DNA of 64,000 nucleotides from Cryptomeria japonica (lineage: Eukaryota > Streptophyta > Pinopsida > Cupressales > Cupressaceae): positions 146,234,476 through 146,298,475 of the forward strand of contig NC_081413.1 in assembly GCF_030272615.1 (NCBI RefSeq), written 5' to 3'. Made by a program: the position numbers and the translations under genes. Of this stretch, positions 37,097 to 47,540 are shown piece by piece. A model generated the notes under the pieces. The model did no database searches and was not told where the DNA came from. It saw only the letters and a program-made list of their open reading frames with translations. Numbering within the stretch: position 1 is the first letter of the stretch; the number at the start of each line of letters is the position of its first letter.

Positions 37097-38299
37097 AGGT
37101 GAACTTAACAAAAAAACTTTGGATGATGATGTAATAGATTGGCTTTATAAGGATCCAGCTGATACACCACCTATCAAGTTGCCAGTGAAGTAGTATGGAA
37201 AAGGGTTTAATATACTGTAGAAAAAGGGATATGATGGTTGCAGTGGGTTGGGCCCTGACAAGAAAGGAAGACTAGAACCTATTATACCTAAGATGCGACA
37301 TCCAACTTTAGGGTTAGGTTTTGTACCATTGCGAATTGGAACCTTGTCTACCAAAGTGACCACGTGTGGAAAGGGGCATGACTCTGATGATGAAACAACA
37401 CCTAAGGATACCCAACCTGAAACTGAATCCAATGAATGGGAGTGGAGTTCTTTTTCTTCTAGCTCCTATGCCCTTGAAAATGTTTTCCTTGACCCTGATG
37501 ATTTGCCCATGGAAGACAAACATGAAATAACTCCCCCTCCCAAAACGTGTCCTAATGCTTGGATAGAGTCATTCTGGGACCCAAGCTCTGAATCAGATAC
37601 GAGTAATTTAGATAGTGATACCACAGACATTCTTATCCTTACCATCTCGGCCCTAACTCTCCTTGAAACCAATGATGACATACCCCTTGTCTATCCACAG
37701 CTTATCCAACATGACCAACAAGAACCACTCAAATTGGATTGTTTTCAGAATGACGAAGCAATTGCAAAATTCCTTGGACTATGGGAAGGCATACCACGAG
37801 GTGATCATAAGGCAGGGTTTGCTATTGATTTAGATTCTACAGCATATTTTGGGGAGTCAACTCCATCTTCTAGTCATAAAAATGAAAAAGAAAAAGTAAA
37901 AAATCAAAAGAATAGTTCTTTGAGTGAAAACCGTAAGGCACTCTCTGATGAAAAAGTAAAAATAAAAGATGTACCTACGGGTGAAAACCTCTCTAAGGAG
38001 CCCAAAAGTGGAAGATTGGACATACCCTCATCAAGACAAGATGAATCAACATTGCTTGTGGAAATGACCAAAGAGATAAATTTGGGTACACCTGACAACC
38101 CTAAGGTCATTCATTTTGCTGCTTCTCTATCAAAACAAGAAAGAATAAATTTTGTCAATTTCTTTCTCGAGAAAAAGATCAATTTTGCATGGTCTTATAC
38201 AGATATGCCTGGCCTTGATCTTGAATTAGTCCTTAATCACTTGCCATTAAAACTAGATGCCAAGCCTATCAAACAAAAACTCAGAAAGATGCATCCCTA
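37097..38299 (+). pseudogene. G-patch and pol linker region of the outer Tat element
   Basis: A Gly-rich Tyr-Asp-Gly-Cys-Ser-Gly-Leu-Gly-Pro segment at 37226-37256, followed by a Leu-Gly-Leu-Gly-Phe at 37308-37322, fits a G-patch-like motif after the protease, as in the inner element at 50130-50190. The long open piece 37248-38300 then encodes an acidic, low-complexity linker. It ends in the N-terminal RT region with Asn-Phe-Ala-Trp-Ser-Tyr-Thr-Asp-Met-Pro-Gly near 38185-38215. A stop at 38298 separates it from the RT core. Confidence 0.7.
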
Positions 38300-39000
38300 G
38301 GTGGCTCTCTTAGTCAAAGTAGAACTCAAAAAATTATTAGATGTGGGCTTTATCAGACCAATTGATTATGCAGATTGGATTTCAAGTTTGGTACCAGTTA
38401 GCAAAGTAATTGGAGTCATCAGAATCTGTATGGATTTTAGGGATCTTAATAAAGCATGCCTTAAAGATGACTTTCCACTGCTGGATATGAGATGCTATCA
38501 TTGATGGATGGTTTTTCTAGATATAATTAAATTTGCATTTCTCCTGAAGGTCAACATAAGACTGTATTCACATGTGCTTGGGGTACCTACTACTAGAATG
38601 TGATGCCTTTTGGCTTTAAAAATGCTGGAGCAACATATCAAAGAGCTATGACAACAATTTTCCATGATTTTATGCATACTTTGATGGAAGACTATGTTGA
38701 TGACCTATTATGCAAATCCGTCACAAGAGATAGTCATCTAGCCATCGTTGGCCCAATCTTTGATCGAATGGAAACCTACAAGCTCAGACTCAACCCAAAG
38801 AAATGTGTCTTTGGTGTCACAGCCAACAAATTATTAGGGTACATTATTTCTCACAGAGGCATCGAAGTAGACCCCGAAAAAGTTAAAGCAATAATGGATA
38901 TGCCTCCTTCCAATCTCCGTCAACTACGAAGTTTGCAAGGGAAGTTACAGTCAATCTGCCAATTTATAGCTCAATTGGCAAACAAATGTCATCCCTTCTA
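38300..39000 (+). pseudogene. pol: Reverse transcriptase of the outer Tat element
   Basis: The RT core begins with Gly-Phe-Ile-Arg-Pro-Ile and Asp-Phe-Arg-Asp-Leu-Asn-Lys-Ala (38345-38455). Around 38485, about 40 bp found in the inner element are missing, removing the block that carries the first catalytic Asp and shifting the frame. The second half reads Met-Pro-Phe-Gly-Phe-Lys-Asn-Ala-Gly-Ala-Thr-Tyr and the catalytic box Tyr-Val-Asp-Asp near 38694-38705. Further stops lie at 38529 and 38595. The enzyme copies element RNA into cDNA. The nearby plant Ty3/gypsy reference for comparison is the uncut RT at 49121-48072. Confidence 0.9.
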
Positions 39001-39433
39001 GCATTTATTGCATAAAGGTGTCACTTTTAAATGGACTGAGCAATGTCAATCAGCATTTCAAACTCTCAAGGATTATCTGTTGTCGCCACCTATTCTAATG
39101 CGTCCTATAGAAGGGAAGCCATTCATATTGTATATCTTTGCAACTGAAATGGCATTAGGAGTTCTCTTAGCCCAACAGAATGAGAAAGGCAAAGAACGGG
39201 CTATTTATTATATCAGTCGGACACTAGTAGGCTATGAGCTGAATTATTCAACTATTGAATGGGCATGTTTAGTAGTGGTATTTGCAACACAAAAGCTTCG
39301 ACACTATATGTTAAATCATCAGACATTGCTAGTTGCAAAAATTGATCCCTTGAAATACTTGCTTAGTAGGGTAGCTTTGACAGGTCGCCTAGCAAAGTGG
39401 GTTATGATCCTCAGTGATTTTGATATTGAGTAC
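39001..39433 (+). pseudogene. pol: RNase H (first, Ty3-type) of the outer Tat element, cut by insertion 3
   Basis: After a stop at 38999 the frame gives Phe-Lys-Trp-Thr-Glu-Gln-Cys-Gln-Ser-Ala-Phe and Ala-Ile-Tyr-Tyr-Ile-Ser-Arg-Thr-Leu, typical of the RNase H domain fused to Ty3/gypsy RT. The usual catalytic Asp motif appears altered (Leu-Tyr-Ile-Phe-Ala-Thr-Glu). The domain end reads Leu-Ala-Lys-Trp-Val-Met-Ile-Leu-Ser-Asp-Phe-Asp-Ile-Glu-Tyr, where the inner Tat element is inserted. Pol resumes at 56490 with a second, different RNase H. Confidence 0.88.
39429..39433. repeat. Target-site duplication AGTAC, left copy (insertion 3)
   Basis: AGTAC precedes TGTATGCGGG and is repeated at 56485-56489. 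Confidence 0.95.
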
Positions 39434-40909
39434 TGTATGCGGGAAAAGTGGGCTGATAAAATTCAATATGTGAAAATATTCTAAAAAACTTGTCCACACA
39501 CACACAAGACTTCTTGGTGCAAGCTATGGAGTAATGAAGTATCACTCAACTTCCCAAGGTTAGTCCCATGGTTCTCTATCTTACAATGTCCCTCAAACTA
39601 ATGTTTTTGCTCTCAGATTACTGAGCAAAATGGTTTAGGGATGGCAAATGCAAAAACGAGGGATGCTCTGATAGATTTTTAGAATGAGATGTGTTATAAG
39701 CTAGGTATGATTTTAAAATGCAATAAACTAAATGATAAGATGAGAAGATTAGTATGAATACTATCCTAGCATACTATATTTAGTCTATGATTGAACTAAA
39801 ATGATAAAGAAATTATTCTAAACATGCATATTTAGTCTAATTTCTATTCTAAAGAGATGCTAAATGATGAGCATATATGAAATGAGAAAGCTTGAATGTA
39901 TTTGAGCATAAGTGTGATGCTACAAATTTTAAGGATGATTGTTAAAAATGGAGGAATAGGAGCTCTATTTATAGCACAAATAGGGCAATGGATGGTCAAG
40001 CTTGAATGGTTTAATCAAGGGTTGAGTTTGAAAGTTGGGGATCCATGTGCACAATTGGCACCAATGAAATGGTGACAAGTGTCAACATAGGGTTGGGTTA
40101 AGAGAAGAGGTTGTAGGCATTAAAGGCCTGAGAAGACCTCATGGTTATCTAAAGGCTAAGGGTCAAGTCTAAGTTAGGCTTACCCACTGGATTAAGAGTT
40201 AATCCAAGGATAGACCTTTGTGCAAATGATTAAGAGATAATCATGGTCAAACCATTAATGGCCTGATGAGACCCTTGGATTGGATGAAGGTTGAGTCAAA
40301 ACAAATGTTTTAACCATGTAAGAGGGTTTGAGTTAGCCATTAATGGTTATTGGAGACTTTGGGGATTAAGTGGTTGAAGGTTGAAAGCCTTCAATGGTTT
40401 TCAAAGACTTTGAGACATTTAGTGGTTGAAGGTTGAAGGCTTTTAATGGTTATCAAAGACTTTGATGGTTTGAGAAGTGACTTCCCTTTGCTTAGGGATG
40501 TGACAAAGTTTAGAGGAGGGGTTAGGTTAATTAGAAGCGATTAGAAGATTCTAGAAGGGATTAGAAAGGGGTTTGGGATTTTGCAAGTGGATGGAGGGAT
40601 AATAGGATTTAATAAAGTATTTTAATTCAATTTGGTTGCAATTTGGGGAAATTGAATAAATTAGATTTATTCAATTTTAGGATAACTATTTAATTTAATT
40701 TGAATTTAATTAAAAGTGGATAGGGGGGATTTAATTGAATAAAATGATTTATTCATTAAATGGGTATAGTGAATTTAATTTAAATAAATTGAGTAATTTA
40801 CTTAATTAAATAGAGGAATGTGGATAATTTAATTAAATTGGATTTAATCAAATAGAGAAATGAACATAAAATATTCATTTAGGAATATGGTCATTTTTAT
40901 ACGTCTACA
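39434..40909 (-). repeat. Left LTR (3' LTR by orientation) of the inner Tat element (1476 bp)
   Basis: Plus-strand ends are TGTATGCGGG and ACGTCTACA. Inside, 40366-40470 contains an imperfect tandem duplication of about 60 bp built on GGTTGAAGGTTGAA and CAAAGACTTTG. The start (39434-39700) is the copy of 55007-55275. It has no gene. Confidence 0.95.
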
Positions 40910-40923
40910 TTTTGCCCCTCTTT
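40910..40923 (-). other. Polypurine tract of the inner Tat element
   Basis: On the minus strand AAAGAGGGGCAAAA abuts the 3' LTR start TGTAGACG. It is identical to the outer element's tract at 63015-63028. Confidence 0.9.
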
Positions 40924-41272
40924 GAAGTGACGTGTGTGCACATGTTATTTCAAAGAAAATGATGCCTTATCATGATTTATGATCAAATGCAATTTTTTGT
41001 GTCGCTCTTTTGATTTGCAAGTCGTGCCTCAGATTTGATGTGATGCCCCAGATTCGATATTTGATGGTGATGCCCCCTCGGGAGATGAATCAATATTTTT
41101 TTTTAAAAAAAATTGATTTAATTTGATGAGTTGCGTATGATGTGTATGATTTCGTGCATGTGAAAAGTGTGCAAATTGATTCATCTCCCGATAACTTACA
41201 AATGTGATAGAATAGGGGAGACCGCGACCATATTATAGGTCCAGTCGACTAACCCTAATTTCATTTTCCTCC
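40924..41272 (+). promoter_or_regulatory. Upstream region of the antisense PMD gene, inner Tat element
   Basis: About 350 bp between the polypurine tract and the TATA box. It includes an A/T run at 41096-41112 and the word TTGATTCATCTCCCG (41168-41182), the near-complement of CGGGAGATGAATCAA at 41079-41093, which could form a stem. I see no other element. Confidence 0.4.
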
Positions 41273-41280
41273 TATAAAAG
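41273..41280 (+). promoter_or_regulatory. TATA box of the antisense PMD gene (inner Tat)
   Basis: TATAAAAG in a C/T-rich then G/A-rich context, 81 bp upstream of the exon 1 ATG. The outer element has TATATAGG at the matching place, 97 bp before its ATG, which supports function. Confidence 0.65.
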
Positions 41281-41536
41281 GGGAAAAGGGCTTGATTTAG
41301 ATTCATTTGTGCTGTGTTGACTTTGGAAAAAGAGAATTTGCTCTGGAGAGAAAATGCCTATTCCTTATCATAGACACCGATTCGAGCACGTTCGGAGGTA
41401 TCGGAGGCCTGCAGCGCGTGGACCACCAGTAAGTCAACATTTTTGACCCTTTTTTGACTTTTTATTTTGTCGTTTTTAGTCACTTTTTGAATTTCAAAGT
41501 TTGAGTTTTACGTTTTAGTGCGTCTAGGGTCTAGAG

Positions 41537-41951
41537 TAGCGCATACTAAGTGTGAAGTAGCGCATCGAGTTTAATTTTAGGGGTCACGTCTAAAAAAGGT
41601 ATGATAGCGCATAAAACTAATAGGTTAGCGCGTGCATGTAGAATAGCGCATAGATAGTGTTGGGTAGCACGTCGGGTAAACAGGTTAGCGCATAGGGGTG
41701 ACCTAGCGCATAGGGGTCACAGGGGTTCACATAGGTTAGGGGGTTTAGCGCATAGGACTAACCTAGCGTATAGGGCTAAACGGGTAGCGCCTAGGAGGAA
41801 TAGATTAGCGCGTAGGAAGAGTCTAGCGCATGGGGTGAAAATTTTAGCTCATAGACAGAGTCTAGCACATAGGGTAAATAGATTAGCGTGTAGGAGAGGC
41901 AGCCTAGCGCGTGGGAGGTTTTTAGCACATTGAATAACTATTTTAGCGCAT
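41537..41951 (+). repeat. TAGCGCAT array inside the PMD intron of the inner Tat element
   Basis: Nineteen copies of TAGCGCAT or one- or two-base variants (TAGCGCGT, TAGCACAT, TAGCGTAT and others) lie 18 or 21 bp apart. From 41644 on they form a 60-bp higher-order unit (21+21+18): 41644, 41704, 41764, 41824, then 41863, 41923. With one exception near 41580 every spacing is divisible by 3. From ATG 41601 the frame that reads the motif as Leu-Ala-His is open to 41978 except for TAG 41655 and TGA 41931, giving a six/seven-residue repeat of type L-A-H-R-x-N. The reverse complement of this motif fills the gag leader at 54021-54900. Confidence 0.92.
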
Positions 41952-42144
41952 CTGAAAAAAATTTGTAGGATGGGCTGATTTGAAAATTTGTTGTGCTTTG
42001 CCTGTCGTGATGGTGGATTTATCCAATATTAATGTTTGTATAACTTGTTGTGATTTACGATTTTCCAAGTTATGTATAGATATCAAATGTGTTGTGTTGA
42101 TCAGAATATGATTTATGTTGCATGTTCTGTTTGTCAAGTTCAAT

Positions 42145-42330
42145 GTGTGTGAAGCCTGAGTTGTGTTACAAGCCGATATGGATTGGAAACTTGAGTTGTT
42201 TTACAAGCTGATATGGGTGGGAAACTTGAGTTGTTTTACAAGTTTATGTAATTTTGGAGACTTGAGTTGTGTTACAAGTTTTGATATGGTTTTTGAGAAC
42301 TTGAGTTGTTTTACAAGTTGATATGAAATG
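42145..42330 (+). repeat. Short repeat (CTTGAGTTGTTTTACAAG) in the PMD intron
   Basis: The words GAGTTGTGTTACAAG or GAGTTGTTTTACAAG with following TTGATATG or CTGATATGG recur at about 42155, 42192, 42228, 42263 and 42304. Spacing is roughly 36-41 bp. Confidence 0.75.
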
Positions 42331-44256
42331 ATAGGATTTTGAAATTTGATGTAAATGAGCAAAATGTTTCATGTTGTTGATGTAAGTTTGAGTTTGATAT
42401 CTTGGTTTTGATGTGGAAACTGATATTGGATTTGTTTTGTTTGTTGACAGGAGCGATTGGGTGTGGTACAGTCGAGGGAGAGATTCCCTAGATTGTGGAC
42501 ATTGATACCGTAGTTGTCGTAGGTGGATTTGGATATTATTGAGAGATGTGGATTGACCTCTCTCTTGGATATGCCTCGGTTCACTGTGAACCGGGGGCTT
42601 TTGACAGCTTTGGCAAAGAGGTGGCATAGCGACACCAACACCTTCCATTTTGCCACTGGAGAGATGATAGTCACACCTGAGGACTGTTACCAGATTCTGC
42701 ACATTCCTATGGTAGGTGCACTACTATCATACGAGCAGTCAGAGGAGGGTGGCACAGAGGCACTGCACCGGATATTTCAGGATGATACTGTCTGTGGCTA
42801 TGAGATCCCATGGCAGGAGTTTTTGGACCTGGACTATGTACCACTGCCATCCGTACTAGCAGGTTTCATTAGGGGATTCCTTTGTCCTAATCGTAGGTCA
42901 AAGGGATTCTCGATGGGATGGGAGTTAGTTTTGGAGGAGATGGTCACACAGGGCCAGAGGTTTGCATGGGGGTCAGCTATGTTGGCTCATCTATATAGGA
43001 GTCTGCATGAGGTAGTATACCTCGGTTACGGTAGTTTGTCAGCTGGCATGACATTGTTACAGGTATGGTGCTGGGAGCATATTCCAGCAGCGAGGCCATT
43101 AGCAGATAGGGACAGGCCCGTAGGTGCAGCATATGCCTATGGATATAGAGGTCTAGTTGTCCAGCGTAAGCTGGGCAAACTAGAGCATTGGAGGAAGGTT
43201 TTTGACGATATAGATACGGTCACCTGATGACCGTATACAGGATGTGAGGTATGGGCAGAGGATGGGCTGGAGATGCCCTTTATTTTCATGAATAGATACT
43301 TGATTGGGAGGACCCTGTTCGTGATTGAGCGGTTTGTGGTGACCCGAGTTTTGAGGCAGTTCGGGCACCAGCAGGGTATTCCTTAGGGAGCGTGCCTTTA
43401 TGCACAGCGGCAACAGGATGTGGCCGATTGGGGGCCGACTATTGATAGTGCCATGGTGATGGAGGAGTTTGTGGGGTTGGCTGGGTAGATCTGGGATTAT
43501 GCCCCAGAGATCTAGGATGCGGGCATGATAGATGAGTTTGCTCGATTTTTTGTTGTGCGGGCGGTGGCCAGGATATCCGATCTTGACGAGATGAGGCCAG
43601 CTTTTTACTCAGATGAGGAGGAGGGAGATGGGGGAGATGATGGAGATGATGGGGAGGATGGAGGAGGAGGATGAGGGAGAGGAGGTAGAGGGAGGCGAGG
43701 AGAGAGAGGTGTGGAGAGGGCAGTGAGATAGGGGAGGATAGAGAGGGGGAGAGGTGGATTGGCTATCGGAGCTGGTAGAGAGGGGAGAGTGGGGGAGGTG
43801 CTAGCTGCAGTGGGTGGTGAGGAGGAGCCTAGTCGACTAGCACAGAGGAGGAGAACAGATGTACTCCCACCTCCAGTTTTGAGGACAGGCCGAGTGGGAG
43901 GGGTTCCGCCAGCACAGGTACCGCTGTGAGTGCGAGTTCCAGGTCATATGGAGGATGCACAGATACGGACCTTGCAGATTACTGTGCAGCAGCTACAGGC
44001 ACATATTTTGACCCACCAGCGGCAAATTTCTCAGTTGACTACTGAGCGAGATACCGAGATAAAGCGGAGGGGGCAAGCGGAGGAGGTGGTGGCAAGCATG
44101 CAGAGAGCAGCGGTGGGTGGTCGGATGAGAGACACCCTTAGAGAGTTGGCGCTGAGAGCGCAGGAGGTGGAGTATTATAGGCGGCATTATGAGGCTGTAG
44201 TACCCAGGGATCGGCGAGTTGAGAGTTTTGCTCAGTCGAGATCTAGCCGATCTTGA

Positions 44257-45584
44257 GCCACTAGGTCACGATCTGAGAGCCGAGGTGTTACAGGGCCACC
44301 GAGAGCGGACCCTCTTGGAGATCCAGGGGCGGGTGCATCTGGAGCGAGACCATCTCCGTCAGGGGATAGTCATACTTGAGAGACATGGTCTCCGTTGTAT
44401 TTTTGAGCATTTGTTATTCTTTGTACTGGACATAGTGTTTGGACACATTTTGTAGATTTTGATAATTTTTGAGATATATATATATATACGGCACCATTTT
44501 TGATCATGTGATGTGTTGATATGGATGCATTTTATGTGGGTTATTTTATGTGATGATGTAATGCTTAAATATATGATGTAATGTATGATGCAGGATGTAT
44601 GCTTTTATATGCTGTGAGATGTATCTTGAAAATGAGATGTATGTGTTAATATGCCTCTAAATGTATCTTGATATGTAAATGATGTTAAAATGATATGCAA
44701 TGATGTTAAATGATATGCAACTAATTATTTTTGGAGCATCCCTTATTCTGTATTTGCCATCCGATAGAACCATATGTTTGCTTTCTTTGTAGATATCATC
44801 ATTGAGCATTGATTTGTTTAGGATATGTTGAAAATTTATACAAGCATAATGGTATAATTGAACCATAATGACCTGAGAAAAATTTACATGATATTTGATT
44901 TTGCAAGATAGCACAAGCATCAAGGTATAATTGAACCAGGATGACCTGAGTGTGTATTGCGTAAATAGACAAAATTAGATCATTTATATGTGTGAAGTGG
45001 AATCAGGCCTTCAGTGATATTCGATGTATCACGTCCCGAGGAAAACATTCACACAGTACAAGCGATCGCCTCCCAGACAGAAGACTAAGAAAATATTGGA
45101 AGTTCCCCTTGAACTCTAGCTGTGAAGCATTTTAGTGAGACAAGGAAGAGAATCCAATAATTCAAAAAGTTCAAAATGCAAAACTAGTTAAGACTTTATG
45201 CAAGAATGCAACATTTAGTACTTCAGAAAATCATCCATCCTTGGTATTTTTGTGAGTTGTTTTTGTTTGGTTTAGCGACGAAGCGTAGTTTTGTTGCTGG
45301 ATGTCGTGTTTCTGAGTTTTTGCCTCTAGTCGTGATGTCTTGAATGTGTGCAAGTTTTTGAACAAGTTAATGCTCATAGCTGAGTGTGCCTCTTGATATG
45401 ATCATGTACAGTGATTTCCAAGCCATGGTGGGATGTGGTAAAAGGATAAATATAGACAAATCAGGATAGTGACTACGCTAAGTATGTCCTGAATGGATAT
45501 GGGCTAAGTGTCGGGCGATGGCCGATAGTGTTTGTATGGATAAAATGGAATGGATAGAGATGGATGAGCCATTCTTTCACAAGA
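44257..45584. other. Region between the convergent PMD and integrase genes of the inner Tat element
   Basis: AT-rich sequence with an ATATATATATAT tract near 44477 and several ATGATGTAATG words. No coding region is visible. Both transcription units should terminate here, so overlapping 3' ends are possible. Confidence 0.6.
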
Positions 45585-45608
45585 GCACCTGTTTACCAGG
45601 TTTTCACC
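45585..45608 (-). other. Conserved box downstream of integrase (inner Tat)
   Basis: On the minus strand GGTGAAAACCTGGTAAACAG lies about 97 bp past the integrase stop. The outer element has two copies at the matching place (58519-58542 and 58559-58583). Confidence 0.75.
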
Positions 45609-45704
45609 TTTTGTTTTTATTGTACTCTCTATTTTTGCTTTTTCTGGATTTTTTGATTTTTTGATTTTTTTGCTTATTTTGGCTTTTTCCGTGCACTAGG
45701 CCAC

Positions 45705-46595
45705 TTAAGTGTAGTACCTCTTTAGATGGATGTTGTTGGTTGGTTCGTTGAGCATATCTCCTTCAGAATTTGTTAGCTGATAGGCACTTGATCCATAGAC
45801 TGATATGATAACATAGGGACCCAACCAGTTAGGCTCAAATTTCCCTTTCTTTTCTCGATCTTGCTGATTTCTTGGATTTTCTTTGAGGACTAGGTCACCA
45901 ACCTTGAAGTTGCGGGGGATGACTTTGTGATTGTAGCTCCTACACATGCATTGTTGATATGCTTTGAGATGAGTATAAGCATGCTGACATCTTTCATCTA
46001 ATAGTTCAAGTTCTTGCAGTCGGTTAACTTGATACTCTTCATCTGGGATTAAGCCTTTCAAAGAGACTCTGAGAGATGGAATTTCTACCTCTAGGGGTAA
46101 AATAGCCTCTGATCCATATACCAATGAGTATGGTGTTGCTCCTGTAGGTGTGCAGAAGCTAGTTCTATATGCCCAAAGTGCTGGATTGAGTTGTACATGC
46201 CAATCTTTGCTTGCATCATTCACTGTTTTCTTGAGGATTTTTAGTATCGTTTTGTTAGATGCTTCCGCTTGACCATTTCCCTGTGGGTAATATGGTGTAG
46301 AGAACCTATGTTGGATTTTAAATTTTTCACATAGTTCCTGTACATCTTGGTTTTTGAAAGGTCCTCCATTATCTGTGATGATTGAACTTGGAATACCATA
46401 TCTGCAGATCAGATAATTTAGGATAAAAGAGGCAATTTGTTTCCCGATCACTGTGGTCATGGGAACTGCTTCGATCCATTTGGTAAAGTACTCTATTGCA
46501 GTTATAATGAACTTGTGTCCATTTGAAGATGAAGGATGAATTTTTCCAACTAAGTCTAGTCCCCACTGACAAAAGGGCCATGATGTTGTAAAGGG
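45705..46595 (-). pseudogene. pol: Integrase catalytic core and C-terminal domain, inner Tat element
   Basis: The rve core shows the DDE triad: Asp in Gly-Leu-Asp-Leu (near 46560), Asp in Ile-Thr-Asp-Asn-Gly-Gly-Pro-Phe (near 46375) and Glu in Gly-Gln-Ala-Glu-Ala-Ser-Asn-Lys (near 46265). The C-terminal domain contains Phe-Lys-Val-Gly-Asp-Leu-Val-Leu and Pro-Asn-Trp-Leu-Gly-Pro-Tyr, typical of Ty3/gypsy integrases. From 46460 to the stop at 45705 the frame is open; a stop at 46596 separates it from the zinc-binding part. It joins element DNA to the host chromosome. Confidence 0.92.
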
Positions 46596-47540
46596 CTACA
46601 GTTCCTGTGCTGGTGCATGTATGAGATTACCATGGATCTGGCATTTAGGACATTTCTTGGCGAAGTGATAGGAATCTTTCTCCATTGTAGGCCAGTAGTA
46701 TCCCATCCTTAGAAGCTTTTTAGCAAGAGTAGTACCACTTGAATGTGTGCCACAAATACCTTCGTGAAGCTCATGTAAAGCAAAATCAGAATCATTACGA
46801 CCAAGACAATGAAGAAGAGTACCATCGAGACCTCGATGATACAAAGTATCAGTGGTAAGGGTGTAGCGGGAAGCTTGTCGGATAAAGTTACGTTTTTTGT
46901 TATGGGATTGGTCACTGGGTAAAATATTGTGCTTGAGGTAGTCATATATTGGTCCATATAATAGAGAATTTAAACCAGTCAAGGCATAGATAACCTGGGA
47001 TTCAGAGTGGTCATAGGCGGGGGAGAACAGTTGCTCTACCAGGAACTCATAATGACTCTGTTGCTCTGGAATTTGTAGTAATGAAGTGATTGTAGCCATT
47101 GCATCGGCTACTTTGTTATTCAACCTTGGTATTTGCTCGAAGGAAATGTGTATAAAATACTGTTTGAAATCATCCACCATTCGCTTGTAGGGTAGTAGCT
47201 TGTCATCCTTTGTCTGATAGTTGTTGTTGATTTGATGGACAACCAGTTGCGAGTCCCCATAGACTTTTAACTCTGTGATTTTCCATTCTACAGCCATTTT
47301 GATGCCTATGACTAGTGCCTCATATTCAGCCACATTATTGGTGCAAGGAAACATAAGCCTATATGATATTGGTATAGTGTGTCTTTCAGGAGTGATGAAC
47401 AGAATGCTAGCACCGGAACCATGTTGTGTATAGGATCTGTCAAAGTATAGGGTCCATTGTTTAGTAGAAAGAGCAAGAACATCCCTATCTGGAAATTCAA
47501 TCTCCATGGTGTGTTTTCCTAGTAGCGGTGCTTCGACCAA
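46596..47540 (-). pseudogene. pol: Second (archaeal-type) RNase H and integrase zinc-binding domain, inner Tat element
   Basis: Residues about 25-150 of this open piece form an RNase H with Tyr-Phe-Asp-Arg-Ser (the first catalytic Asp, usually Asp-Gly-Ser), Asn-Val-Ala-Glu-Tyr-Glu-Ala-Leu and Val-Tyr-Gly-Asp-Ser-Gln-Leu-Val. Such a second RNase H is a hallmark of the Tat lineage. The C-terminal part is the HHCC zinc-binding domain of integrase (His-Glu-Gly-Ile-Cys-Gly-Thr-His ... Cys-Pro-Lys-Cys). Confidence 0.9.

Larger units (their letters stand above)
41429..42450 (+). other. Intron of the inner antisense PMD gene
   Basis: Bounded by GTAAGT and a pyrimidine-rich TTTGTTTGTTGACAG. The exons join in frame, and a corresponding intron at the matching place is predicted in the outer element. 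It contains the TAGCGCAT array (41537-41951). Further on, 42145-42330 holds several copies of the words ACTTGAGTTGTTTTACAAG and CTGAGTTGTGTTACAAG, a second local repeat of about 45-50 bp. Confidence 0.65.
41354..44256 (+). pseudogene. Antisense plant mobile domain (PMD) gene of the inner Tat element, two exons
   Basis: Exon 1 (41354-41428) is 25 codons from ATG. A GTAAGT donor at 41429 and a TTGTTTGTTGACAG acceptor ending at 42450 define a 1022-bp phase-0 intron. Exon 2 runs in one frame from 42451 to TGA 44254-44256. Codons 25-280 encode a PMD / aminotransferase-like domain (Leu-Leu-Thr-Ala-Leu-Ala-Lys-Arg-Trp-His, Gly-Trp-Glu, Leu-Leu-Gln-Val-Trp). A Gly/Asp/Glu-rich then Arg/Gly-rich stretch follows (43600-43790). 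The C-terminus (43930-44256) is a predicted coiled coil ending Tyr-Glu-Ala-Val-Val-Pro. Ten stops interrupt it (42511, 42520, 43225, 43228, 43384, 43486, 43513, 43672, 43729, 43927), with no frameshift. PMD proteins are known in plants as mobile-element-derived nuclear proteins; the role here is unknown. It runs against pol and converges on its 3' end. Confidence 0.75.

Noticed and set aside
41537-41951. CRISPR-like array
   Set aside because: Units are 8-bp words 18-21 bp apart with degenerate spacing sequence, in a plant retroelement; no direct repeat/spacer structure and no cas genes.
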